NCBI GenBank assembly: GCA_016297215.1
Contig: JAEDGZ010000007.1
Coordinates: forward strand, 1 to 64,000
DNA from: Paludibacteraceae bacterium
GTDB taxonomy: Bacteria; Bacteroidota; Bacteroidia; Bacteroidales; Paludibacteraceae
Reading direction: 5' to 3'
DNA length: 64,000 bases
Shown: positions 43,212 to 50,820 of the stretch, in pieces
Layout of the letters: each line of letters begins with the position of its first letter
Numbering within the stretch: the first letter of the stretch is position 1
Position numbers and translations under genes: made by a program
Notes under the pieces: generated by a model
Told to the model about the DNA's origin: nothing
Database searches by the model: none
Seen by the model: the letters and a program-made list of their open reading frames with translations, nothing else

Positions 43212-46200
43212 TCAGAAGTTCAACGATGTGCCTACGGTGATATTCAGTGCATTGGGATAGCCGTAGTTCGGGTTTTCAGGGTCAACGCCCGTGAACGAGC
43301 GGGAATGGATAGTGAACACGTTTTGCGCCGACACGAAGAAGCGCCAACGCTCCATGTGCAGTTTCTGCAAGGCTTTCTCCGGCAGGTTGTAGCCCAACTG
43401 GATATTCTTTAGTTTAAGATAACTACCGTCTTCCACCCAATAGGAAGATACGCGCTTCTCGTTGTTGTTATCGGCAATGGATAGCGCGGGAATATCCGAA
43501 TCGGGATTGGTGGGGCTCCACGCATCCAGCAGGCGCGTTCCTTTGTTCAGATTGCTGATATTCAGACCGGACCAGAGGTCGGTCTCTTTCTTCAAGTCGG
43601 AGATGATATCCACGCCCTGCACTCCTTGGAAGAAAAGCGTCAGGTCGAAGCTAAAATACTGCAAATAGATATTCAAGCCGTAGGAGATAGCGGGCACGGG
43701 GTTGTAAATCCAATCTTGGTCTGCCTCCGTAATCTTGCCATCGCCGTTCAGGTCTTTCCACATGATTCGTCCCAATCCCGCTCCCGTCTGCTCGGCATGG
43801 TTTTCGATATCATCTTGCGAGCGGAAGATGCCTTCTGCCACATAGCCCACCTGTGCGCCCATCGGATGCCCCACTACCGACTTCACGCCATTGCCACCAA
43901 ACGTACCGTTGGCAGCCACCGTCTCCGGCAGTTTGGTAATCATATTGTCGTAGTGCGACAGGTTGGCGTTGATATCCCATCGGAAGCCGTTGGTCTCGCC
44001 CCTGGTACCCAACATCAGTTCCTCACCGATATTGCGCATAGAGCCGGCATTCACCCACTGGCTTGCCCCCTCACCCATAGCGGCAATACCCGCCATGTAG
44101 AGCAATATATCATCTGTATTCTTGTAGAACCAATCGAAACTACCATACAACTTCTGCCCCCAAAGCGAGAAGTCGATACCGGCATTGGTCTGTGTGGTGG
44201 TCTCCCACTTGAGGTCGTCGTTGCCAATCTGCGTGCGTTTCATACCCGATGGCAAGGTGCTGCCACCGTTGGTGCCGGCTATGTCGTAACTCGTACCATA
44301 ACTCTGTCCGCCGCTCTCGTTCACACCATAGCCGCTGACGTAGATGGTATAACGCGCCAAGTTGGAAATCTCTTGGTTACCCGTCTGCCCCCACGAGACA
44401 CGAATCTTCAAGTCATCGAGCACGTGCTTGGTGGACTGCATCCAACGCTCTTCGCTCAGACGCCAGCCCAGCGAGACGGCAGGGAAAGTAGCAAACTGGT
44501 TATTCCGACCAAATCGGCTGGAGCCATCGCGGCGCACCGTGAGCGACGCCATATAGCGATTGTCATAAGAGTAGTTGGCTTTTGCGAAATAGGACAGCAG
44601 CGAGTAGCCCTCCGAGGAGCCGTATGCCTGCGCCTTGCCCGTACCCGCATCGGGCCACATATAATCGGGTGTGAGCAAGATATAGTCTTGTTTGTAGCCC
44701 GAGAAATACTCTGACTGCTCGCGGTTCAACTCCACGCCCACCATCACATCGCCGCGGTGCTTCTTCACATCGAAGTTATAGGTCGCTACGGCATTCCACA
44801 TCCAGCGCATCCAGTGCTCCTGCTTGGCTTCCACCGCATTGGTCTCGGTAGCGACGTTGCCTTCCGTAACGGGATAGGTGAAGATACGCTGCTTCTTCTG
44901 CGAGTAGTCGATACCTGCCGTTGTACGGATATGCAGCCCCTTATACGCCTCCACATCCACAAACGCGTTTCCGAACAGACGCCAATAGGTGTAGCGGTTG
45001 TCGGCATTGCGCTGCAAGCGCGCCACGGGGTTCTCTCTATCGGGGTAACCTCCCACGGGACCCGCGTATTCGCCATCCTTGGTATAGACCGGCAGCGAGG
45101 GATTGAACTGCAAGGCATTCTGCAAGATGCCCCCGGGTGCCTGCACCTCCGAGGTGCGGGACAAGGTGAAGTTCTCGCCGATGGTTACCCTGTCGTTGAG
45201 GAAAGAATAGTCGGAATTAGCACGCGCAGAGAATCGGTCGAAATCCGACTCCTTGATGACACCCATGTTCTTGTAGTAGTCCACCGAGAAGAAACTGCGT
45301 CCGTGCTTGCCGCCTTGGCTCACGGAGAGGTTATACTGCTGCACGATACCCGTGCGCGTGATTTGGTCGAACCAATCGGTGTCCGCTGCAGGGGTAGTGC
45401 CTGCGTCATCCAAATACTTGCGCATCTGCATACCTTTCAGCACAGGGTAGCCATTGGCGTCATAGCCCCATTGGTAAGCATAGCCCAAGCCGTTGGTGTT
45501 CGGGTCGAGCCCGTCATTCACATACGCCTGCCACAAGCATTGTCCGAACTGCTCGCTGTTGAGCACCGACATTCGATTCACATATTGGCTCGCCGTTACG
45601 CTGGCATCGAAGGTTACCTTCACCTTACCCTCCTCACCTTTCTTCGTGGTGATGATGATAACCCCATTTGCCGCACGCGAACCGTAAATAGAGGCAGAGG
45701 CAGCATCTTTCAGCACCTGGATAGACTCTATGTCGTTGCCGTTGAGTTCGTGCATGCCGCCTTTGGTGGGCACACCGTCAATGATATAGAGCGGATCGTT
45801 GTTGTTGAGCGTGCCGATACCACGAATACGCACGGTGGCGCTACCCGAAGGAGACCCGTCGGCAGAGATGTTCACACCTGCAATCTTGCCCTGCATGGCT
45901 TTCATCGGGTTGTTCTCGTTCTGCTTCTTCAGGTCGCCCACACTCACCACGCTCACCGCACCCGTCAAGTCTGCCTTGCGTTGCGCGGTATAGCCAGTAA
46001 CGACCAACTCCTCCAACTGCTCCGTGTTCTCCGACATCAGTATTTCCATATTGGATTGGGCAGGCAAGGCTAAATCCTTGTAACCGATATAACTAACTAA
46101 CAGAGTCGCACTTTCTTGTACCTCCAGCACGAAGTTACCGTCAAAGTCGGTAACCGTACCGTTTTGCGTGCCCTGCTCCAATATGGAAACGCCGATGAGC

Positions 46201-46316
46201 GGTTCGCGAGAGGTTTCATCCGACACATTGCCTTGAATGGTCATAACCTCTGCGCACAACGTTAATATAGAGCAAACTATTAACGCGGCAACGGTCAATA
46301 ATCGATGTTTCGGCAT
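43212..46316 (-). CDS. SusC/RagA-family TonB-dependent outer-membrane transporter
   Basis: 1034 residues. Signal peptide (1-22), a CarboxypepD_reg-like domain (about 27-105: IQGNVSDETSREPLIGVSI...TVTDFDGNFVLEV), plug domain with the SusC signature (LKKQNENNPMKAMQGKIAGV; YGSRAANGVIIITTKKG at about 205-221), then a large barrel ending in the aromatic LNITVGTSLNF. It imports oligosaccharides into the periplasm using TonB energy; a TonB gene lies at 59492. No N-terminal anti-sigma-interacting (STN) domain is present, so sigma/anti-sigma control is not expected, in line with the AraC-type regulator next door. Confidence 0.96.
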   Translation of the reverse strand: MPKHRLLTVAALIVCSILTLCAEVMTIQGNVSDETSREPLIGVSILEQGTQNGTVTDFDGNFVLEVQESATLLVSYIGYKDLALPAQSNMEILMSENTEQLEELVVTGYTAQRKADLTGAVSVVSVGDLKKQNENNPMKAMQGKIAGVNISADGSPSGSATVRIRGIGTLNNNDPLYIIDGVPTKGGMHELNGNDIESIQVLKDAASASIYGSRAANGVIIITTKKGEEGKVKVTFDASVTASQYVNRMSVLNSEQFGQCLWQAYVNDGLDPNTNGLGYAYQWGYDANGYPVLKGMQMRKYLDDAGTTPAADTDWFDQITRTGIVQQYNLSVSQGGKHGRSFFSVDYYKNMGVIKESDFDRFSARANSDYSFLNDRVTIGENFTLSRTSEVQAPGGILQNALQFNPSLPVYTKDGEYAGPVGGYPDRENPVARLQRNADNRYTYWRLFGNAFVDVEAYKGLHIRTTAGIDYSQKKQRIFTYPVTEGNVATETNAVEAKQEHWMRWMWNAVATYNFDVKKHRGDVMVGVELNREQSEYFSGYKQDYILLTPDYMWPDAGTGKAQAYGSSEGYSLLSYFAKANYSYDNRYMASLTVRRDGSSRFGRNNQFATFPAVSLGWRLSEERWMQSTKHVLDDLKIRVSWGQTGNQEISNLARYTIYVSGYGVNESGGQSYGTSYDIAGTNGGSTLPSGMKRTQIGNDDLKWETTTQTNAGIDFSLWGQKLYGSFDWFYKNTDDILLYMAGIAAMGEGASQWVNAGSMRNIGEELMLGTRGETNGFRWDINANLSHYDNMITKLPETVAANGTFGGNGVKSVVGHPMGAQVGYVAEGIFRSQDDIENHAEQTGAGLGRIMWKDLNGDGKITEADQDWIYNPVPAISYGLNIYLQYFSFDLTLFFQGVQGVDIISDLKKETDLWSGLNISNLNKGTRLLDAWSPTNPDSDIPALSIADNNNEKRVSSYWVEDGSYLKLKNIQLGYNLPEKALQKLHMERWRFFVSAQNVFTIHSRSFTGVDPENPNYGYPNALNITVGTSLNF

Positions 46317-46334
46317 TAGAATTTGAGTTTTTAA

Positions 46335-46389
46335 TAACTTATGCAGTTAGCATGGTACTTACAACCAACTTTGCCAACTACATAAGTTA
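46335..46389 (-). other. Inverted repeat between the T9SS protein gene and susC
   Basis: TAACTTATG (46335-46343) and CATAAGTTA (46381-46389) with a 37-bp loop that itself holds AGTTAG/CCAACT-like complements. A possible attenuation or processing hairpin that could set susC expression relative to the upstream gene. Confidence 0.35.
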
Positions 46390-46418
46390 CAAATTGATAA
46401 TGATTGTTACAAAGACTA

Positions 46419-47348
46419 TTACTTATTGGTAACCATTACTTTTTTACCATTCACAATATATAGCCCATTGCTATTTATCGTCTCTACACGACGACCCAAC
46501 AAATCATAGATACCTTCTACCAAAGGAGATACCTTATCCAGGCTTTGATAAGAAGTAGCCGTATTCTGCTTCTGTACAAGCACAATGTCGGTCATGTTAA
46601 AGGCTTCCTGCTCTTCTTTATTGCCTTGAATCATCAGGCGGTCAGAACTAACATCGTTGATAACCGTCAACGGATTCACCTTTGTCAAGTCCAATTCAAC
46701 GAAATTCTGACCACCCTCTGACTTATACTGCAAAGCATAATCTTCAGCCGGATCAATCGGACCTATTTTAGCAATAACACCGTCTTCTTTCCAGTTTGCC
46801 AACAAGTTCAGTACAAAACCATTCTCCGGTCCTTCGTGAAAAATACGCATAGAAGCGTATTTGCTCAAATCTTCTGCAGTCAAAGCCTCTTTGAAAAGTT
46901 CAAGCGTATTCCAAGTATCCACCCAGAAATAGCCCGTCCAGATAGTCTCGCCCATTTTCATGTTGCCTGCTTTGCCATCCAATATCTCTATCATTTTGAT
47001 ACCGAACGACGCACCGCAAAGTTCCATACCATACAATTTGCAGGTATCCAACATGGCTTGCGTCATAAAGCACTCATACGATTCTGCTCCAGCAATGTTG
47101 CTAAATCGACTGCCAGGTAATTTTTGACCATTCGATTTCAACTCAATCACATCCGTAGCATTATTCAACGTTAGTTTCAACAAGTTTCCCTGTTGGCAGG
47201 ATGCAAAATACTCCTTGGAAATGGTGAAAGTTTTTGCCCAAGTTACGACCGTGTCTGTCTGACCTTCTGCGGGAGTCCAAATAGTCTCGGCAGTTACCAT
47301 TGCACAACTCATTAAAGCAGTTGCAAGCATTAAGAATACTTTTTTCAT
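46419..47348 (-). CDS. T9SS-exported protein at the head of the PUL, function unknown
   Basis: 309 residues. Signal peptide (1-20, ending MVTAETIW). Two related segments each begin ETIWT: residues about 21-125 and 133-260 (GETIWTGYFWVDTW...). Each looks like a beta-rich binding domain and the second has the DRLMIQGNKEE strand, so a tandem glycan-binding-like arrangement is possible. The C-terminus IYDLLGRRVETINSNGLYIV...KVMVTNK is a full T9SS type A CTD. It is the first gene after the regulated promoter at 47433-47440 and lies 102 bp before susC. An uncharacterised T9SS protein transcribed with SusCD. Its function is unknown; surface glycan binding is a guess. Confidence 0.75.
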   Translation of the reverse strand: MKKVFLMLATALMSCAMVTAETIWTPAEGQTDTVVTWAKTFTISKEYFASCQQGNLLKLTLNNATDVIELKSNGQKLPGSRFSNIAGAESYECFMTQAMLDTCKLYGMELCGASFGIKMIEILDGKAGNMKMGETIWTGYFWVDTWNTLELFKEALTAEDLSKYASMRIFHEGPENGFVLNLLANWKEDGVIAKIGPIDPAEDYALQYKSEGGQNFVELDLTKVNPLTVINDVSSDRLMIQGNKEEQEAFNMTDIVLVQKQNTATSYQSLDKVSPLVEGIYDLLGRRVETINSNGLYIVNGKKVMVTNK

Positions 47349-47432
47349 GACTTTAAAATTTTAAGTGTTAGAAATTCTATTTTACATTCTCGGGCATAGA
47401 TAGTACTCTATTCCCATCCTGTTTTTCGGCAG

Positions 47433-47440
47433 CAAAAGTA
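47433..47440 (-). promoter_or_regulatory. -7 element of the PUL promoter, -33 element absent
   Basis: TACTTTTG on the minus strand (47440-47433). At the expected 20-bp distance there is ATAG instead of TTTG, unlike nine other promoters in the window, consistent with an activator-dependent promoter. Confidence 0.65.
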
Positions 47441-47464
47441 GTGCATTTTTTGCATACAGACTAT

Positions 47465-47556
47465 AACAAATGTTGCAACATATAGCACATTTGCTTCAAA
47501 ATAAAAAGAAACATCGCACGATGCAATGTTTCTTGTACTGTCTGCAACATTTGTTG
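47465..47556. promoter_or_regulatory. Candidate operator: 13-bp inverted repeat upstream of the PUL
   Basis: AACAAATGTTGCA at 47465-47477 and its complement TGCAACATTTGTT at 47543-47555. The first half abuts the missing -33 box. It also contains the perfect palindrome TGTTGCAACA (47471-47480). A candidate binding site for the AraC-type regulator encoded just upstream. Confidence 0.5.
47507..47533 (-). terminator. Terminator after the PBP-AraC regulator gene
   Basis: AGAAACAT / ATGTTTCT stem with inner GCA/TGC pairing, followed on the minus strand by TTTTTATTTT. It separates regulator and PUL transcripts. Confidence 0.75.
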
Positions 47557-47644
47557 TGATTCGTATGTACTTCGTAGTTTTCGTACTTTATCGTACTTTT
47601 CGTAATCTACGTAAACTACGAAAACTACGTTTGCCAAACGAAAA

Positions 47645-49345
47645 TTACTTCCCTCTTGTGGCGGGGGTAGTGCCGAAGAACTCGCGGTAGCACTTCGAGA
47701 AATAAGACGGAGAGGTGAAACCCACGGAATAAGCGACCTGCTGGATAGTCAGGTCGGTATTGAGCAACATCTGCTTTGCCTTACGCAAACGAATATGGCG
47801 TATTAACTCCACGGGAGAGACTCCCATCAAGGATTTGGTTTTTCGGAAGAGTTGTGCGCGGCTCATGCTCAACTCGTCGCTCAGCGCTTCTACATTGAAC
47901 TCGGAATCATCCAAGTGGCGCTCTATCGTATTCTGCAGTTGCTCCACGAAGCGTTCGTCCACCGACTGTTCGGATTTCGTGCGCTCCAGCGCCGCGGTCA
48001 TGTCCTCCAACTGCTTTTGTTGCTGCGCCACTATGCGCGCACTCTCTTCCCGCTCGCGCTGCACACGCAACGAGTACTGATAGACCCGAAAGAGCACCAC
48101 CGCCAAGACCACGAGCAGCAGCAAGAAAGAGACTAACAAGATTAGGGCAATACGCTGGGCGCGTGCTGTATCCCACAAGCGTTTGAAACGACTTTCCAAT
48201 TCATTGGAGACTGCCACCTGTCGGTCTATCTCCTCGGCAATCTGCTGCAAGGGGAGTGCCGCATCGCGGTCTATCAACAGCGTCGGCAGACGCACGATAC
48301 GCTCATAGGGTTCGCCATGCAGTATCTTCACCGCCGTCTGTATCACCAAATCGCCGCGACTGGGATAGGTAGCAGTCATGTCTATCTCGCCTTTGAGCAA
48401 CGCCTCCACGCCACCGCCCTTGCCGACGATGCCGTCCACGCCCATTATTTTGGGGGCATCTAAATCTCCCTTAAAGGGAGACTTAGAGGTGGCGGCATCG
48501 GTTTGCTTACTGTTAGAGGCTAAAATATTCCCCCTTCCCATGCGGTTTTTGCAGGCTTCGTAAGCACCTATTGCCATCGGGTCGTTCTGCGCTATAATGG
48601 CGTCTATTTGCGGGTAGAGAGATAATAACGAGTCGGTCACCACTCTGGCATTCTCGCGGAACCATGCTCCGCAGGCAGCCCCCACTATCTGCACCTCGGG
48701 GTGTTCTTGCAGGCTGTCCATCATGCCTTTGTGCCGCCACACCATCGGCGTGGAGCCGGGCAAGCCTTGTATTTCCAAGACGCGCAAGGGACGTCCTTCG
48801 GGTACGATAGAGAGCAACCACTGCGCCATGAGTTGCCCCACTGCGTAGTTGTCCCCACCGATGAAAGCCGTCCATTTCTCGCCCGATACCTGCCTGTCCG
48901 CCACTATCACGGGAATCCCCGCGTCGTAGGCGCGGCTCACGGCAGGCTTCACCTCTTCCGCCTCATTGGGAGATACAATGAGCAAATCGACTCGCTCTGC
49001 TATGAAAGAGTCGATTTGCTGACACTGAATCTCACTGTTGTCGCTCGCCTGACGAATATGCAGGGTTAAGTCGGGATGGAATATCAGTTCCTGCTCCATC
49101 TCCTTGTGCATACGCATACGCCACGCGTCATCCGAACATTGGCTCACGCCAATGATATACTGCGGAGACGGCTTCGGCGCAGAGCACCCCATCAGGCATG
49201 CTACGAGGCAGGCACAAAGAAGACCCACCCCTGCCCTACATGACCCCCTCCAACTCCCCCTACGAGAGCACCAAAAAAAACAGAGATTTTTCGGGGACCC
49301 CGCAAGGGGGAGAGAAAAATATACTCGTTTAGCGGTTGAGAGCAT
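47645..49345 (-). CDS. Membrane-spanning one-component regulator: periplasmic sugar-binding domain + TM + AraC
   Basis: 566 residues from the ATG at 49345 (an ATG at 49411 is also open). Order: signal region with lipobox CLMGC (Cys at 54); type 1 periplasmic binding protein domain (about 62-363: IIGVSQCSDDAWRMRMHKEM, VDLLIVSPNE, IPVIVADR, IIAQNDPMAIGAYEA, IMGVDGI); one TM helix (about 398-420, IALILLVSFLLLLVVLAVVL); a coiled coil (about 423-468); AraC DNA-binding domain (about 468-562, FNVEALSDELSMSRAQLFRK...QVAYSVGFTSPSYFSKCYREFFG). Bacteroides hybrid two-component systems share both ends, but here no histidine kinase or receiver lies between them. An R2/R3 repeat lies in the signal region and an R3 palindrome in a loop of the sugar-binding domain. 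Likely activator of the PUL. Confidence 0.85.
   Translation of the reverse strand: MLSTAKRVYFSLPLAGSPKNLCFFWCSRRGSWRGSCRAGVGLLCACLVACLMGCSAPKPSPQYIIGVSQCSDDAWRMRMHKEMEQELIFHPDLTLHIRQASDNSEIQCQQIDSFIAERVDLLIVSPNEAEEVKPAVSRAYDAGIPVIVADRQVSGEKWTAFIGGDNYAVGQLMAQWLLSIVPEGRPLRVLEIQGLPGSTPMVWRHKGMMDSLQEHPEVQIVGAACGAWFRENARVVTDSLLSLYPQIDAIIAQNDPMAIGAYEACKNRMGRGNILASNSKQTDAATSKSPFKGDLDAPKIMGVDGIVGKGGGVEALLKGEIDMTATYPSRGDLVIQTAVKILHGEPYERIVRLPTLLIDRDAALPLQQIAEEIDRQVAVSNELESRFKRLWDTARAQRIALILLVSFLLLLVVLAVVLFRVYQYSLRVQREREESARIVAQQQKQLEDMTAALERTKSEQSVDERFVEQLQNTIERHLDDSEFNVEALSDELSMSRAQLFRKTKSLMGVSPVELIRHIRLRKAKQMLLNTDLTIQQVAYSVGFTSPSYFSKCYREFFGTTPATRGK
48460..48486. repeat. R3 palindrome inside the sugar-binding domain of the regulator
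   Basis: CTCCCTTAAAGGGAG core with CTAAAT / ACTTAG flanks. It encodes SKSPFKGDLDA between the NILASN strand and KIMGVDGI, where related binding proteins have a short loop. Confidence 0.75.
49255..49312. repeat. Palindromic repeat, family R2, in the 5' end of the regulator gene
   Basis: Shares CAGAGATTTTTCGGGGACCC and CGCAAGGGGGAG with the folC copy (6944-7001), but lies in the opposite orientation to the gene's reading direction, so it encodes a different peptide (SLPLAGSPKNLCFFWCSRRG). Confidence 0.85.
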
Positions 49346-49369
49346 TTGAAACTTGAAACTTTTTACAAA

Positions 49370-49386
49370 GCGGGCGAGACGCCCGC
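49370..49386. repeat. GC-rich palindromic repeat, family R1
   Basis: GCGGGCGAGACGCCCGC followed by GCACCCGGACA, in the short gap between the MFS stop and the regulator start. Confidence 0.85.
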
Positions 49387-49410
49387 GCACCCGGACAAAA
49401 GACCTTACCA

Positions 49411-50682
49411 TTATTCCGTCGGGATGTCTTTATTGACGTTCTTGCTGCCTACCAGTGCATACCAGAGGATATACGCAAGCCCTGCCACCGGCACGATATA
49501 CGAGAACAGGTAGGAAGTGTGGTCTGCCAAAAGGTTCTGGAAGAAAGGCAGGATACCGCCGCCGCATACCAGCGCCATGAAGATACCGCTCGCTGCCGGC
49601 GTGTATTTACCCAAGCCCTCGGCGGAGAGGTTGAAGATACTACCCCACATCACGCTCGTACACAGACCGCAGCAGAACATCATAATCATGCTAATAGGCA
49701 ATTCCATACCCTTGAAGGTAATCACCCACGTCTCGGGGAAGAACATCACGCAGAGCAACAGCACGATACCTACACCTGCCGCCACCGACAGCATCGCCTT
49801 GCTGCTCACCTTGCCGCCAACAACGCCACCCAAGAGACGACCGCACATCATCATCAGCCAGTAGAAGCCAATCACCGTACCCGCGATAGCAGGACCTACG
49901 GCAGGGGTGCCGGACATATAGAGGTTAGCCGTGTTGGGAATACCTACCTCCACACCTACATAGCAGAAGATAGCCACCGCACCCAGCACGAAATGGCGGA
50001 ACGACAGCGGACTGTACTTATCCGCATTCTTATCCTCTTTAAGCGCGGCAGCCCTGCGTTGCTCAGGAGTTTCGATATGCGGCTCGGGAATCTTGGTGAG
50101 GGCAATAATAACAAACGCCACCAAGAAGATAGCCATAGCAATCAACATCGCAGGTGCCGCATCGCCTACGCTGGCTTTCGCTGCCTCGCCACCGATGAGG
50201 TAACCCAAGAGGATAGGTGCGATAGTGCCGCCGATGGAGTTCATAGACCCACCGAACTGCACCAGTTGGTTACCGCGCTTGCCGCCACCGCCAAGGGTAT
50301 TGAGCATGGGGTTCACCACCACGTTGAGCAAGCACATACTCATACCGGCAATGAAAGCACCCAACACATACACACCGAAACTCTCCGCAGGCCCGCTCAA
50401 CCACTGGATACCTACGCCCACAAAACCTACGGCTGCCGCCAGCAGGGAGGTGAATTTATAGCCTTTGCGTTTGAGGATGACACCCGCGGGCACACCCAAG
50501 ACGGCGTACGCAATGAAGTTAGCCAAGGTACCCAGTTGCGACATGGCGTTGCTGGCTCCAAACTGATTTTTCACAATGACGCCCATCGAACCCGCAAAGT
50601 TCGTAACAAAGGCTATCATAAAGAAAAGGAGGAACATCACCGCGATGGGGAGGATGTTGCGATTAGTTGATTGTTTTGTCAT
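49411..50682 (-). CDS. MFS sugar permease (FucP/GluP type)
   Basis: 423 residues with 12 predicted membrane helices. Features of the fucose/glucose-galactose permease group: FFMIAFVTNFAG in helix 1, GVPAGVILKRKGYKFT loop, GKRGNQLVQFGGSMNSIGG and YVGVEVGIPN in mid-protein, and SIFNLSAEGLGKYTPAASGIF near the end. Inner-membrane sugar:H+ symporter; substrate unknown. Its stop lies 66 bp before the regulator ATG, with an R1 palindrome between, so it may be co-transcribed with the regulator. It is separated from the DPP4 gene by 138 bp of repeats and has no standard promoter of its own that I can see. Confidence 0.9.
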   Translation of the reverse strand: MTKQSTNRNILPIAVMFLLFFMIAFVTNFAGSMGVIVKNQFGASNAMSQLGTLANFIAYAVLGVPAGVILKRKGYKFTSLLAAAVGFVGVGIQWLSGPAESFGVYVLGAFIAGMSMCLLNVVVNPMLNTLGGGGKRGNQLVQFGGSMNSIGGTIAPILLGYLIGGEAAKASVGDAAPAMLIAMAIFLVAFVIIALTKIPEPHIETPEQRRAAALKEDKNADKYSPLSFRHFVLGAVAIFCYVGVEVGIPNTANLYMSGTPAVGPAIAGTVIGFYWLMMMCGRLLGGVVGGKVSSKAMLSVAAGVGIVLLLCVMFFPETWVITFKGMELPISMIMMFCCGLCTSVMWGSIFNLSAEGLGKYTPAASGIFMALVCGGGILPFFQNLLADHTSYLFSYIVPVAGLAYILWYALVGSKNVNKDIPTE

Positions 50683-50710
50683 GATATTTAGTTATTTTAA
50701 TGTTAATGAT

Positions 50711-50740
50711 TTATCGGAGTAATCGGAGTAATCGGAGGGC
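50711..50740. repeat. TCGGAGTAA tandem repeat
   Basis: Three units of ATCGGAGTA, the complement of the TCCGATTAC-type units in dnaE (4961-5023) and near 53880. Confidence 0.6.
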
Positions 50741-50788
50741 GCAAACTTCCCCACTTGCTGAGACCTGACACATGAAACTTCTAACACC

Positions 50789-50805
50789 GCAGGCGAGACG
50801 CCTGC
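50789..50805. repeat. GC-rich palindromic repeat, family R1
   Basis: GCAGGCGAGACGCCTGC followed by GTCCCCAGTGA. The same core and tail (with CC before and TGA after) are found inside the coding region at 54873-54899. Confidence 0.85.
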
Positions 50806-50820
50806 GTCCCCAGTGATTTC

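Noticed and set aside
48013..48200. Histidine kinase between TM and AraC of the regulator
   Set aside because: Only about 50 residues of coiled coil are present. No H-box, N-box or receiver aspartate motif can be found.
49346..49411. Regulator start at the upstream ATG (49411)
   Set aside because: The extra 22 codons run through an R1 palindrome and a TTTCAAGTTTCAAA repeat directly against the MFS stop. The ATG at 49345 is more likely, though not proven.
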